Assembly: GCA_040751775.1 (NCBI GenBank)
Contig: JBFMGD010000075.1
Coordinates: forward strand, 1-7,296
Length of the DNA stretch: 7,296 nt
Source: JBFMGD01 sp040751775
Lineage (GTDB): Bacteria; Bacillota; Dethiobacteria; DTU022
Reading direction: 5' to 3'
In this document: in pieces, positions 1 through 5,207 of the stretch
Position numbering within the stretch: position 1 is the stretch's first letter
How the letters are laid out: each line of letters starts with the position of its first letter
Position numbers and translations under genes: made by a program
Notes under the pieces: model-generated
Database searches by the model: none
Told to the model about the DNA's origin: nothing
What the model saw: the letters and a program-made list of their open reading frames with translations, nothing else

Positions 1-1
1 G

Positions 2-961
2 GCGGACCGCGGCGACCCGTTTATCATCCGTTCGTATTCCCCGATGACCACGATCGGGGGCGGCCGGATCCTTGATCCGCTGCCGGCGCGGCACCGTCGT
101 TTTCGGGTCGCCGCGCTCGAACACTTGCATGCACTCGAACAAGACCAGGAGGCCGGCGGCGCGAGCGCCTTTGTGCGCCAGAAACTGCGTGAACTGAACA
201 TTGCCGACCGGGCCAGGCTGATCAAAGAGACCCGCCTTGGGCCTGAACAGCTGGCAGAAATCCTGGACCAGCTCATTGGGGGCGGTATTGTCGAGCGGTT
301 GGGCGAGAGCTACCTGGAAAAGGATCTGCTGCTCTTCTGGGAAGCTAAACTGGTGGAGACGCTCGCGCGCTATCACCGGCAGAACCCGCTATCTCCAGGG
401 GTATCCCGCGCCCGGCTGCGCGGCGAACTGCCGACGGTCATCGCCCAGCGTGAATACGACGCCCTCCTGGCGCGCCTGGCAGCGGCGGAAAAGATAACCG
501 CTCAGGGCCAATTGGTCAGCCTCTTCGGCTATTCGCCGCAGCCCGCGGGAGAAGACGAGGGTAAAATAAACCGCCTGGTGGAAGCGTACCGGCAGGGCGG
601 CCTGCAGCCTCCGGCGGCGAGAGAAGCCCTTACATCAACCGGCCTGGACGGCCGCCGCCAGGAGGAGCTGTTCGGGTACCTGACCGGCACAGGCGCCCTG
701 GTTAAGCTGAACGAAGAGCTCTACCTGCACGCGGCAGCCTACCGTTCGGCGGAGGCGCTTTTGCTTCAGCATTTCGAAACGGCGGATACCCTCACCCTGG
801 CCCAGTTCCGCGACGTGACAGGCAGCTCCCGCAGACTCATCCAGCCGCTGCTCGAACACTTCGACCGGCGCAAGCTCACCCGCCGTGTGGAAGACCACCG
901 CATCCTCCTGCCAAGGCGCCCCCCTGCCAAGGGGTCGGAGGATTTGACAGGCTGTTGGTAA
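2..961 (+). CDS. selB: Selenocysteine-specific translation elongation factor SelB, C-terminal part (5' truncated by window)
   Basis: SelB is the GTPase that carries Sec-tRNA(Sec) to the ribosome and binds the SECIS hairpin of the mRNA through C-terminal winged-helix domains. The frame is open from base 2, so the ATG at 44 is internal: the codons before it give FIIRSYSP running into MTTIGGGRILDP, the conserved end of the EF-Tu-like domain III. About 319 residues are visible, roughly half of a usual SelB of about 630; the GTPase domain lies upstream of the window. The rest is a series of winged-helix repeats, the last ending with RDVTGSSRRLIQPLLEHFD and LTRRVEDHRILL, typical of the SECIS-binding domain. 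The gene ends in TAA. It is GC-rich, unlike the small gene at 1736. The selD gene downstream supports the call. What is seen is the motif set; the function is family knowledge. Confidence 0.95.
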   Translation, partial: ADRGDPFIIRSYSPMTTIGGGRILDPLPARHRRFRVAALEHLHALEQDQEAGGASAFVRQKLRELNIADRARLIKETRLGPEQLAEILDQLIGGGIVERLGESYLEKDLLLFWEAKLVETLARYHRQNPLSPGVSRARLRGELPTVIAQREYDALLARLAAAEKITAQGQLVSLFGYSPQPAGEDEGKINRLVEAYRQGGLQPPAAREALTSTGLDGRRQEELFGYLTGTGALVKLNEELYLHAAAYRSAEALLLQHFETADTLTLAQFRDVTGSSRRLIQPLLEHFDRRKLTRRVEDHRILLPRRPPAKGSEDLTGCW

Positions 962-970
962 GGCAGGATT

Positions 971-998
971 TCTCTGTCTTTATGATAAAGACAGGGGA
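971..998 (+). other. Hairpin between selB and the next reading frame
   Basis: CTGTCTTTAT at 974-983 and ATAAAGACAG at 985-994 are perfect inverted repeats around one base. A realistic fold has 8-bp arms and an ATGAT loop, and weak pairs extend it outward to 971-998. No T-run follows, so it is not a canonical intrinsic terminator. Its 3' side runs into GGGGAGAG (995-1002), the likely ribosome binding site of the frame at 1010, so folding could mask that site. Confidence 0.45.
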
Positions 999-1009
999 GA
1001 GCAGTCCCG

Positions 1010-1384
1010 ATGATCAACATACCTGGATATTCCAGGCCGGAACTGGTACGGGAAAACCAAGATACCGTAATCTACCGGGTGCAATCGGCTGCGACCGGCC
1101 AAACGGTATTGTTGAAAGTGATCAACCGCGGCGATCCCCTTGCAGCCGTAACCGGGTTTTCACGTGAACTGGCCATTGCCGGAAAACTGGCTGTCAAGGG
1201 CGTCTGCAAGCCGCTGCAGGTAGCCTATGCCGGCGAAACTCCCGTCCTGGTCATGCAAAACCCCGCCGGGATTCCCTTAAGAGAATACATCGACCGCCGC
1301 CGTCCCGATTGACGGTGAAACCTTAGCGTGTGCACCGGATATGCCGCATAATCTCCCGGCTTACATGTCGAGCAAACCGGCCGG
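1010..1384 (+). pseudogene. Decayed protein-kinase-like gene (N-lobe plus frameshifted activation-loop scrap)
   Basis: The ATG at 1010, preceded by GGGGAGAG, opens a 100-codon frame beginning MINIPGY and continuing with TVIYR, VLLKVI (Lys36 at the ATP-binding lysine position), FSRELAIAGKL, and VLVMQNPAGIPLREYI. This is the pattern of the N-terminal lobe of the Ser/Thr-kinase domain of large kinase/ATPase/sensor proteins. It stops at TGA 1310-1312 before any catalytic HRD or DFG motif. The conserved AYMSPEQTGR region that follows in intact proteins can still be read, split over two frames: LPAYMS in the frame ending at 1370, and EQTGR from 1370. The catalytic loop is therefore deleted and the remainder frameshifted. 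The N-lobe could still be translated but cannot be an active kinase. The family assignment is by motif recognition only. Confidence 0.6.
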
Positions 1385-1438
1385 TTGGTGGCCGGTACAG
1401 TGCACGCCGGGATAGAGCGGGTTCAGCCGTTGGCCCGG

Positions 1439-1558
1439 GTGCTTTACGGGGACGCAACTCTCGGCATGGCCGGCATCGGCACGCTGGTCGACCTGATCAT
1501 GATCTTGATCGGCAAATTTACCGACAAAGAGGGCAAAGTCCTCAAAGTCTGGAGCTAG
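1439..1558 (+). pseudogene. C-terminal remnant of a TM2-domain-like membrane protein
   Basis: The frame reads GIGTLVDLIMILIGKFTDKEG and then KVLKVWS before TAG at 1556-1558. A hydrophobic helix with an internal LVDL followed by GKFTDKEG is characteristic of the second membrane segment and tail of TM2 proteins, often written as GxWxLIDLILIxxGKFxDxxG. The expected first half, a helix with an RFYLG-type motif, is absent or reduced to RVLYGDATLG at 1436-1465. No well-placed start or ribosome binding site is visible, and the frame runs upstream into the kinase scrap. It looks like the end of a second broken gene joined to the first by deletion. The family is inferred by eye and the precise left border is uncertain. 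Confidence 0.5.
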
Positions 1559-1656
1559 GAAAAACGGGGACAGCATACTTAATCCCATATATTGTATGTG
1601 TAGATGGGAAGAAGTAGGTGTCTCTTTTGCCACATGTATGGCTTTGAAAGTTAGCC

Positions 1657-1685
1657 TTGCCACAAACACCTGTTCGCGATATAAT
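1657..1685 (+). promoter_or_regulatory. Sigma-A-type promoter of the coiled-coil gene and probably selD
   Basis: TTGCCA at 1657-1662 (-35) and a perfect TATAAT at 1680-1685 (-10) are separated by exactly 17 bp. Transcription would begin near 1692 and give a leader of about 45 bases before the ATG at 1736. No obvious terminator separates the coiled-coil gene from selD, so this promoter probably serves both. Confidence 0.75.
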
Positions 1686-1735
1686 ATTACCAAGATCTAC
1701 ATGACAATTTAAGATAAGAAGTGAGGTGAAATGTG

Positions 1736-2140
1736 ATGGGAAAAATTTTGGAACAAATTCTGAGCAGATTGGATTCAATGGATGAGAAAATCGGTTCTGT
1801 TAAAAGCGATGTTTCCACTCTGAAAAGCGATGTCTCCACTCTGAAAAGCGATGTTTCCACTCTGAAAAGCGATGTTTCCACTCTGAAAAGCGATGTTTCC
1901 ACTCTGAAAAGCGATGTTTCCACTCTGAAAAGCGATGTTTCCACTCTGAAAAGCGATATTTCAAGGATAGATCGGAAACTGGACGCGGTTTTTGAACAAA
2001 CCGCTATTTTGCTGGAATTTAAAACCGATGCTACTCAAAAACTGGACAAAATAATTGAAGACAACAGATCTTTTTACGAAGTGATCGGTGAGCACGAGGT
2101 CTCCATCCGTTCCATGCGCCGGATCCTGACTACTACTTAA
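1736..2140 (+). CDS. Small coiled-coil protein with tandem heptad repeats
   Basis: A 134-residue protein. ATG 1736 is preferred over GTG 1733 because GAGGTG (1723-1728) then sits 7 bases upstream. The N-terminal cap (MGKILEQILSRLDSMDEKIG) leads into SVKSD and then seven copies of VSTLKSD. V and L fall at heptad positions a and d, so this is an ideal, charge-rich coiled coil. The C-terminal cap contains DRKLDAVFEQTAILLEFKTD and GEHEVSIRSMRRI. There is no signal peptide or membrane segment. Small Firmicute proteins with similar caps and a variable repeat centre exist as hypothetical proteins; I know no function. The gene is clearly AT-richer than selB and lies between broken genes and selD, which hints at later insertion. 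It ends 20 bases before the selD start and is probably co-transcribed with it. Confidence 0.8.
   Translation: MGKILEQILSRLDSMDEKIGSVKSDVSTLKSDVSTLKSDVSTLKSDVSTLKSDVSTLKSDVSTLKSDVSTLKSDISRIDRKLDAVFEQTAILLEFKTDATQKLDKIIEDNRSFYEVIGEHEVSIRSMRRILTTT
1811..1957 (+). repeat. Seven tandem 21-bp repeats encoding VSTLKSD
   Basis: The unit GTTTCCACTCTGAAAAGCGAT occurs seven times without interruption, starting at 1811, 1832, 1853, 1874, 1895, 1916 and 1937. The only difference seen is GTC for GTT at the head of unit 2. A partial older copy (TTAAAAGCGAT) precedes the array, and a decaying one (ATTTCAAGG) follows it. The 21-bp unit equals seven codons, so gain or loss of units keeps the frame and changes coiled-coil length by one heptad. 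Confidence 0.97.
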
Positions 2141-2159
2141 TAATTTTAGGAGTTGCTTA

Positions 2160-3209
2160 ATGGACGAGAAAAAAATCCGCCTGACTGCGTTAACCGCCAG
2201 CGCCGGGTGAGCGGCCAAAATGGGGCCGGAGGCCCTGGCGCAGGTTCTGTGCCGCTTGCCCGCCGCGGATGACCCGCGTTACCTGAACCGTAAGCAGCAC
2301 TTCGCCGATGCCGGCATTTATCGCCTGTCGGATGATACGGCGCTGGTGCAGACGGTAGATTTTTTTACCCCCGTTGTGGACGACCCGTATACTTTCGGAC
2401 AAATCGCCGCGGCGAATTCATTAAGCGACATTTATGCCGTCGGCGGGAGACCGCTGACTGCATTGAACCTGGTCTGTTTTCCCTGCAGCAAGCTGTCGTT
2501 GGATATATTGGAAAGGATTTTACGAGGCGGCTTGGACAAGGTAAGGGAAGCGGGCGCCGTCCTGGTCGGCGGCCATAGTGTGGAGGACCCCGAGCCGAAG
2601 TACGGCCTGGCGGTAACCGGCCTGGTCGACCCGCGCCGGATGATCACCGCTTGCGGAGCCCGGCCCGGTGAGAGCCTGGTGTTGACCAAGCCTCTGGGGA
2701 CAGGTGTGATTACGACCGCTCTCAAAGGGGAAATTCTCACTGTAGATGAAGCGGCGGCGGCGATCGAAGGTATGGCCGCCCTGAACGCGGCCGCGAGTGA
2801 GGCGATGATGGAAGCGGGCGGATCGGCTTGCACCGATGTTACCGGTTTCGGGTTGATCGGGCATTTAAATGAAATGCTGATTTCGAGCGGTGTTTCCGCC
2901 CGGATTGAAAGTAATGCCGTTCCTTTCTACCCGCGGGCGCTGCAATCTGCCGCGCAGGGCTTGATTCCGGGAGGTGCTTACCGGAACCTGGAGTATTTTC
3001 GTCCGGCGCTAACCTGGGAAGGCACGGCCGAAGCGGCAGAAGAGTTGATGATCATGTTCGCCGATCCGCAGACTTCCGGGGGGTTGCTTATAACCGTAGC
3101 GCCGCAAAGACTGGGGACGCTGTTGGAAGCGCTTCAACAAAAAGGGGCCGCCGGATCTGTGATCGGAGTAATTGAAGCGGGGCCGGCCGGCCGGATTACT
3201 TTTGGTTAG
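2160..3209 (+). CDS. selD: Selenophosphate synthetase SelD, selenocysteine-containing (UGA at codon 17)
   Basis: SelD makes selenophosphate from selenide, ATP and water; it is the selenium donor for Sec-tRNA(Sec) synthesis. The start is ATG 2160, with AGGAG (2148-2152) 7 bases upstream. The protein begins MDEKKIRLTALTASAG, then TGA (2208-2210), then AAKM. TGA falls at residue 17, the position of catalytic Cys17 in E. coli SelD, and Lys20 matches its essential lysine. With read-through the product is 349 residues, near the family's usual length of about 347. Downstream motifs include DDTAL (Asp58/59), TVDFFTPVVDDPYTFGQIAA (Asp67), NSLSDIYAVGG (Asp90), VGGHSVEDPEPKYGLAVTG, TKPLGTGVI, GFGLIGHLNEM and DPQTSGGLL, with no further stop. 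A SECIS-like hairpin follows the TGA. Starting at ATG 2220 would drop the active site and has no Shine-Dalgarno sequence. The 3' end overlaps the convergent Spo0E-like gene by 4 bases. Confidence 0.95.
2237..2253 (+). promoter_or_regulatory. Bacterial SECIS-like hairpin for the selD UGA
   Basis: GGCGCA (2237-2242) pairs with TGTGCC (2248-2253) with one G-U pair, closing a GGTTC loop (2243-2247). The first loop G lies 33 bases after the last base of the UGA, inside the range described for bacterial SECIS elements. The top of the hairpin (GCAGGUUCUGU) closely resembles that of E. coli fdhF (GCAGGUCUGC), whose loop G and U contact SelB. It lies within the selD reading frame, as bacterial SECIS elements do. 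The fold was made by eye. Confidence 0.8.
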
Positions 3210-3364
3210 CGGGACCGGTCGTTCTTCATGGCTTCAAAAATCAGCTTGTCCAGCTCGCGGCTAAGATGATATGTTTTTTCTTCACGGATATTTTTCTGCT
3301 GATTCAGCTTCTCCCGGAGAGTTTCAATTCGCTCTTCCAGTCGACGTTCTTCGAGTTTGTTCAT
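3206..3364 (-). CDS. Spo0E-like aspartyl-phosphate phosphatase family protein
   Basis: This 52-residue minus-strand protein starts at the ATG at 3364-3362, with a consensus AGGAGG (3378-3373) 8 bases upstream. It is a charged two-helix protein: MNKLEERRLEERIETLREKL, a short linker, then a second helix bearing LSRELDKLI (Ser35, Glu37, Asp39). That matches the SQELDxLI signature of the Spo0E family, small proteins that dephosphorylate Spo0A~P and restrain sporulation; Arg replaces the usual Gln. The last codons overlap the selD stop, so the two genes converge with a 4-base overlap. A promoter with a Spo0A-box-like site in its spacer lies upstream. Spo0E relatives have varied targets and some are inactive, so the role is inferred from family and context. 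Confidence 0.8.
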   Translation of the reverse strand: MNKLEERRLEERIETLREKLNQQKNIREEKTYHLSRELDKLIFEAMKNDRSR

Positions 3365-3390
3365 AAGCGCTGCCTCCTGGGAATGTCATT

Positions 3391-3419
3391 ATTTTAACTA
3401 TTCGACATATAATTGTAAA
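3391..3419 (-). promoter_or_regulatory. Promoter of the Spo0E-like gene with an embedded Spo0A-box-like site
   Basis: Read on the minus strand, TTTACA (3419-3414) and TAAAAT (3396-3391) are each one base from the sigma-A -35 and -10 consensus and are 17 bp apart. Between them is TGTCGAA (3407-3401), an exact match to the Spo0A box core. Start of transcription would be near 3384, about 20 bases before the start codon. A site in the spacer would be expected to repress when bound by Spo0A~P. Confidence 0.55.
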
Positions 3420-3543
3420 TCCCTTTTTTTCCAAGGAATTTTTTCATATTTATACAATGTTCACCCAATAATGTAATGAATATTTTGATTATGTTCCGTA
3501 TTATTGTTAAATAACGTCAAACAACTAAGCCAAATTACTCAAT
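3420..3543. other. AT-rich intergenic spacer without recognised features
   Basis: Strongly AT-rich DNA upstream of the Spo0E-like promoter. It contains a T-run (3424-3430) and stops in the frames read, and I see no supported gene, RNA or repeat here. It may contribute UP-element-like or curvature effects for the minus-strand promoter; that is speculation. Confidence 0.4.
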
Positions 3544-3593
3544 CTAAGCTGGATGTTAACAGGAAAATCTATTATTGTTAACTTCCAGCTTAG
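3544..3593. repeat. Large inverted repeat (18-bp arms, 14-base loop)
   Basis: CTAAGCTGGATGTTAACA (3544-3561) is the reverse complement of TGTTAACTTCCAGCTTAG (3576-3593) except for one base pair. It begins 15 bases beyond the stop of the minus-strand gene at 3609, the place expected of its terminator, but neither side carries a clear T-run. It may be a weak or factor-assisted terminator, or the remnant of a small mobile palindromic element. Confidence 0.7.
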
Positions 3594-3608
3594 CGATCAT
3601 TTTACAAA

Positions 3609-3764
3609 CTAACCTCTCTGGTTCCGGTTCAAGGCGATTAAGTATACCTCTTCGCCGGGGTTTGTTTCCACGCCCAGGCGCTGGTTGATTGCCGTTTCCG
3701 CTTCCATTAAAATTTGCAGGCTCTCTTCGTTTAACCGCGCCGGGTGTAATTTGCTGCCTTCCAT
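3609..3764 (-). CDS. Small hypothetical protein (51 residues)
   Basis: Minus strand, ATG at 3764-3762 with AAGGAG (3778-3773) 8 bases upstream, and TAG at 3611-3609. The protein starts MEGSKLHPARLNEESLQILM and ends PGEEVYLIALNRNQRG; it is soluble and mixed charge, with no Cys, signal peptide or membrane segment. I do not recognise a family. The strong ribosome binding site, normal start and protein-like composition in an otherwise AT-rich spacer argue that it is real. No convincing sigma-A promoter was found upstream, so a sporulation sigma factor is possible but unsupported. It shares strand and neighbourhood with the Spo0E-like gene, separated from it by the large inverted repeat. Confidence 0.6.
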   Translation of the reverse strand: MEGSKLHPARLNEESLQILMEAETAINQRLGVETNPGEEVYLIALNRNQRG

Positions 3765-3835
3765 CTGTCACACTCCTTAACAGGACTATAATTTTAACCA
3801 TATCGTTTCCCGTTCCCTTCTCATTTATACTTAAC

Positions 3836-3861
3836 CTAGGTAAATAATTGACTAGGTAAAA
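3836..3861. promoter_or_regulatory. Paired CTAGGTAAA direct repeats, possible operator
   Basis: CTAGGTAAA occurs at 3836-3844 and again at 3852-3860, a 16-bp period. The first copy is extended to the left into the palindrome ACCTAGGT. A TTGACT (3848-3853) lies between and overlaps the second copy, but no good -10 follows at 17-18 bp. The site sits in the divergent region between the minus-strand small gene and the electron-transfer operon. Confidence 0.3.
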
Positions 3862-3905
3862 TATTTAAGTAATCAAAATTATTTTGCAGGATTTGTGAGA
3901 CGGGA

Positions 3906-3912
3906 TGTCGAA
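3906..3912 (+). promoter_or_regulatory. TGTCGAA, possible second Spo0A box
   Basis: An exact 7-base match to the Spo0A box core, upstream of the HdrD/Etf operon and beyond the small minus-strand gene. One 7-mer match in AT-rich DNA is weak evidence alone; a similar site in the promoter of the Spo0E-like gene makes it worth listing. Confidence 0.25.
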
Positions 3913-3979
3913 ATTTTAATTTAATCAAAACATATTCATTACAGGGGGTGAGCGAAAAGCCGATATCTTTTTGTTATTT

Positions 3980-4023
3980 CCTCGGGCCGGGCCTAAACGC
4001 CCGGATGGTTGCAAGAAGCGAGG
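3980..4023 (+). other. Nested stem-loop in the leader of the HdrD/Etf operon
   Basis: CCGGGC (3987-3992) pairs perfectly with GCCCGG (3999-4004) around a CTAAAC loop, and an outer stem CCTCG (3980-3984) pairs with CGAGG (4019-4023). It lies between a purine-rich AGGGGG (3943-3948) and the start of the HdrD-like gene. No T-run follows, so it is not an obvious intrinsic terminator. I compared it by eye with c-di-GMP, Moco, fluoride, THF and cobalamin riboswitch consensus features and found no match. Confidence 0.35.
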
Positions 4024-4054
4024 GAAAATACATTTACTGATGCGGGGTATGAAG

Positions 4055-5185
4055 ATGAGTACCGAAAACCAGACTTTTACCGAAAAGTTTGACCTGCTGG
4101 GCTGTATTCAGTGCGGGCGTTGTACCGGCGGTTGCCCGGTGACGGTGCGGACCAACCTCAATGTGCGCCGTTTTGTTTATGACGCGTACAATGAAGCGGC
4201 GCTGGATGAATTGGCCAGGTTGGCCGAGATTTGGGACTGCACCGCCTGCCATACCTGTGCCGTCCGCTGTCCCAAGGGTTTGAAACCTTTGGAAGTGCTG
4301 ATCGGTCTGCGCACCATGATGGTGGAAAGCGGCAAAACCCAGCCCACGGTGCGCGACGCCCTGGAAAGCGTCTTCCGCGAAGGAAATCCCTGGGAAAAAC
4401 CGCGCGCCACCCGCTACGATTGGATGGATGGCTTGGATGTCAAAATCGCCCAGCCGGATAGTGCCGTTGAAAACCTCTTTTTTGTCTGCTGCACCATCGC
4501 CTATGATCCCCGCGTCCAGATTATCGCCAAAAACCTGGTCAAACTGTTGAACCGGGCGGGGGTTGATTACGGTTTTATCGGCGACAACGAATCCTGCTGC
4601 GGCAGCGAGGTGTTTACCCTCGGTGAAGAGGGCCTTTTCGAGATGACGGTGGAGGATAACACAGCCTTTTTAAATGAATTTCAGGCCGGGCGCATTATAA
4701 CCCTATCGCCGCACTGTTTTACCACCTATAACAGCCGTTACCCCGATTTAAACAAACCGGTGATTCACTATACGCAGCTTCTGGATGAACTCTTAAAGGA
4801 AGGCCGGCTGACCTGGAAAGACGGCCTGGCGAAGAAGATTGTTTTTCACGACCCCTGCTACCTTGGCAAACAGAGCGGCGTTTTCGACGAACCCCGCCGG
4901 CTGCTGAAAGGGATCGAGGGGGTCGAGCTGCTGGAATTCAACCGCTCCCGGGAGCGCAGTCTTTGCTGCGAGGGCGGCGGCGGCAAAATGTGGGTGGAAT
5001 CGGAATCGAAAAAAGAGCGGCTGGCCGAGACCCGGATCCGGGATGCCAGGGCACTGGGGGCCGATATCGTCGCCGTGGCCTGCCCCTTCTGCGTCCTTAC
5101 CCTGGAAGATGCCATGAAGGCGTTAGGGTACGAGGAAGAGATGCGCGTTGCCGAGATCATGGAGCTTTTAGGAGAACTAAATTGA
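4055..5185 (+). CDS. HdrD-like iron-sulfur protein (two ferredoxin motifs, two CCG domains)
   Basis: A soluble 376-residue electron-transfer protein resembling an HdrC-HdrB fusion (HdrD, GlpC and LldE relatives). The N-terminal part carries two [4Fe-4S] motifs: CIQCGRCTGGCP (Cys17, 20, 23, 27) and CTACHTCAVRCP (Cys62, 65, 68, 72). Two CCG domains follow. The first has Cys145/146, CCG at 181-183 and SPHC at 218-221, where Ser replaces the first Cys of the usual CPHC. The second has DPCYLG (Cys268), CCEGGGG from 304, and CPFC at 343-346. In Hdr these domains bind noncubane clusters that reduce disulfides; in related oxidoreductases they relay electrons. There are no membrane helices. ATG 4055 is preferred because CGGGG lies about 7 bases upstream; ATG 4040, ATG 4049 and TTG 3971 are alternatives. 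etfB, etfA and hdrA follow, suggesting one complex. The physiological partner is not known. Confidence 0.85.
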   Translation: MSTENQTFTEKFDLLGCIQCGRCTGGCPVTVRTNLNVRRFVYDAYNEAALDELARLAEIWDCTACHTCAVRCPKGLKPLEVLIGLRTMMVESGKTQPTVRDALESVFREGNPWEKPRATRYDWMDGLDVKIAQPDSAVENLFFVCCTIAYDPRVQIIAKNLVKLLNRAGVDYGFIGDNESCCGSEVFTLGEEGLFEMTVEDNTAFLNEFQAGRIITLSPHCFTTYNSRYPDLNKPVIHYTQLLDELLKEGRLTWKDGLAKKIVFHDPCYLGKQSGVFDEPRRLLKGIEGVELLEFNRSRERSLCCEGGGGKMWVESESKKERLAETRIRDARALGADIVAVACPFCVLTLEDAMKALGYEEEMRVAEIMELLGELN

Positions 5186-5207
5186 AGTCAAAGTATTTGT
5201 AACTACT

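Noticed and set aside
921..934. CCCCT-GCCA-AGGGG hairpin at the end of selB as a terminator
   Set aside because: It lies inside the coding region, is short and lacks a T-run.
44..961. A separate 305-residue protein starting at ATG 44
   Set aside because: The frame is open to the window edge and the upstream codons continue conserved SelB domain III, so the ATG is internal.
1310..1312. TGA of the kinase fragment as another Sec codon
   Set aside because: Further stops (TGA 1316, TAA 1349) follow in frame and no SECIS or redox motif is present.
1330..1617. 95-codon plus-strand frame through the kinase/TM2 debris
   Set aside because: No ribosome binding site and an arginine-rich, non-protein-like translation; the kinase and TM2 motifs lie in other frames.
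1559..1656. AAAACGGGGACAG (1560-1572) and GGTGTCTC (1618-1625) as a REP or IS200-type element remnant
   Set aside because: The resemblance is loose and no transposase or paired ends are visible; noted only as a possible trace.
1687..1944. Minus-strand repetitive frame METSLFRV... opposite the heptad array
   Set aside because: A 21-bp repeat without stops is open in mirror frames automatically; it has no independent support.
2220..3209. selD starting at ATG 2220 (329 residues)
   Set aside because: No ribosome binding site at a proper distance, and the active-site N-terminus is missing; the 2160 start with the in-frame TGA fits the family.
3980..4023. Known riboswitch before the HdrD-like gene
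   Set aside because: GGGCCTAAAC recalls part of the c-di-GMP-I motif, but the rest of the conserved core is absent.
961..4054. tRNA-Sec gene (selC) near selB or selD
   Set aside because: I looked in the non-coding stretches for the long acceptor and variable arms of tRNA-Sec and saw none.
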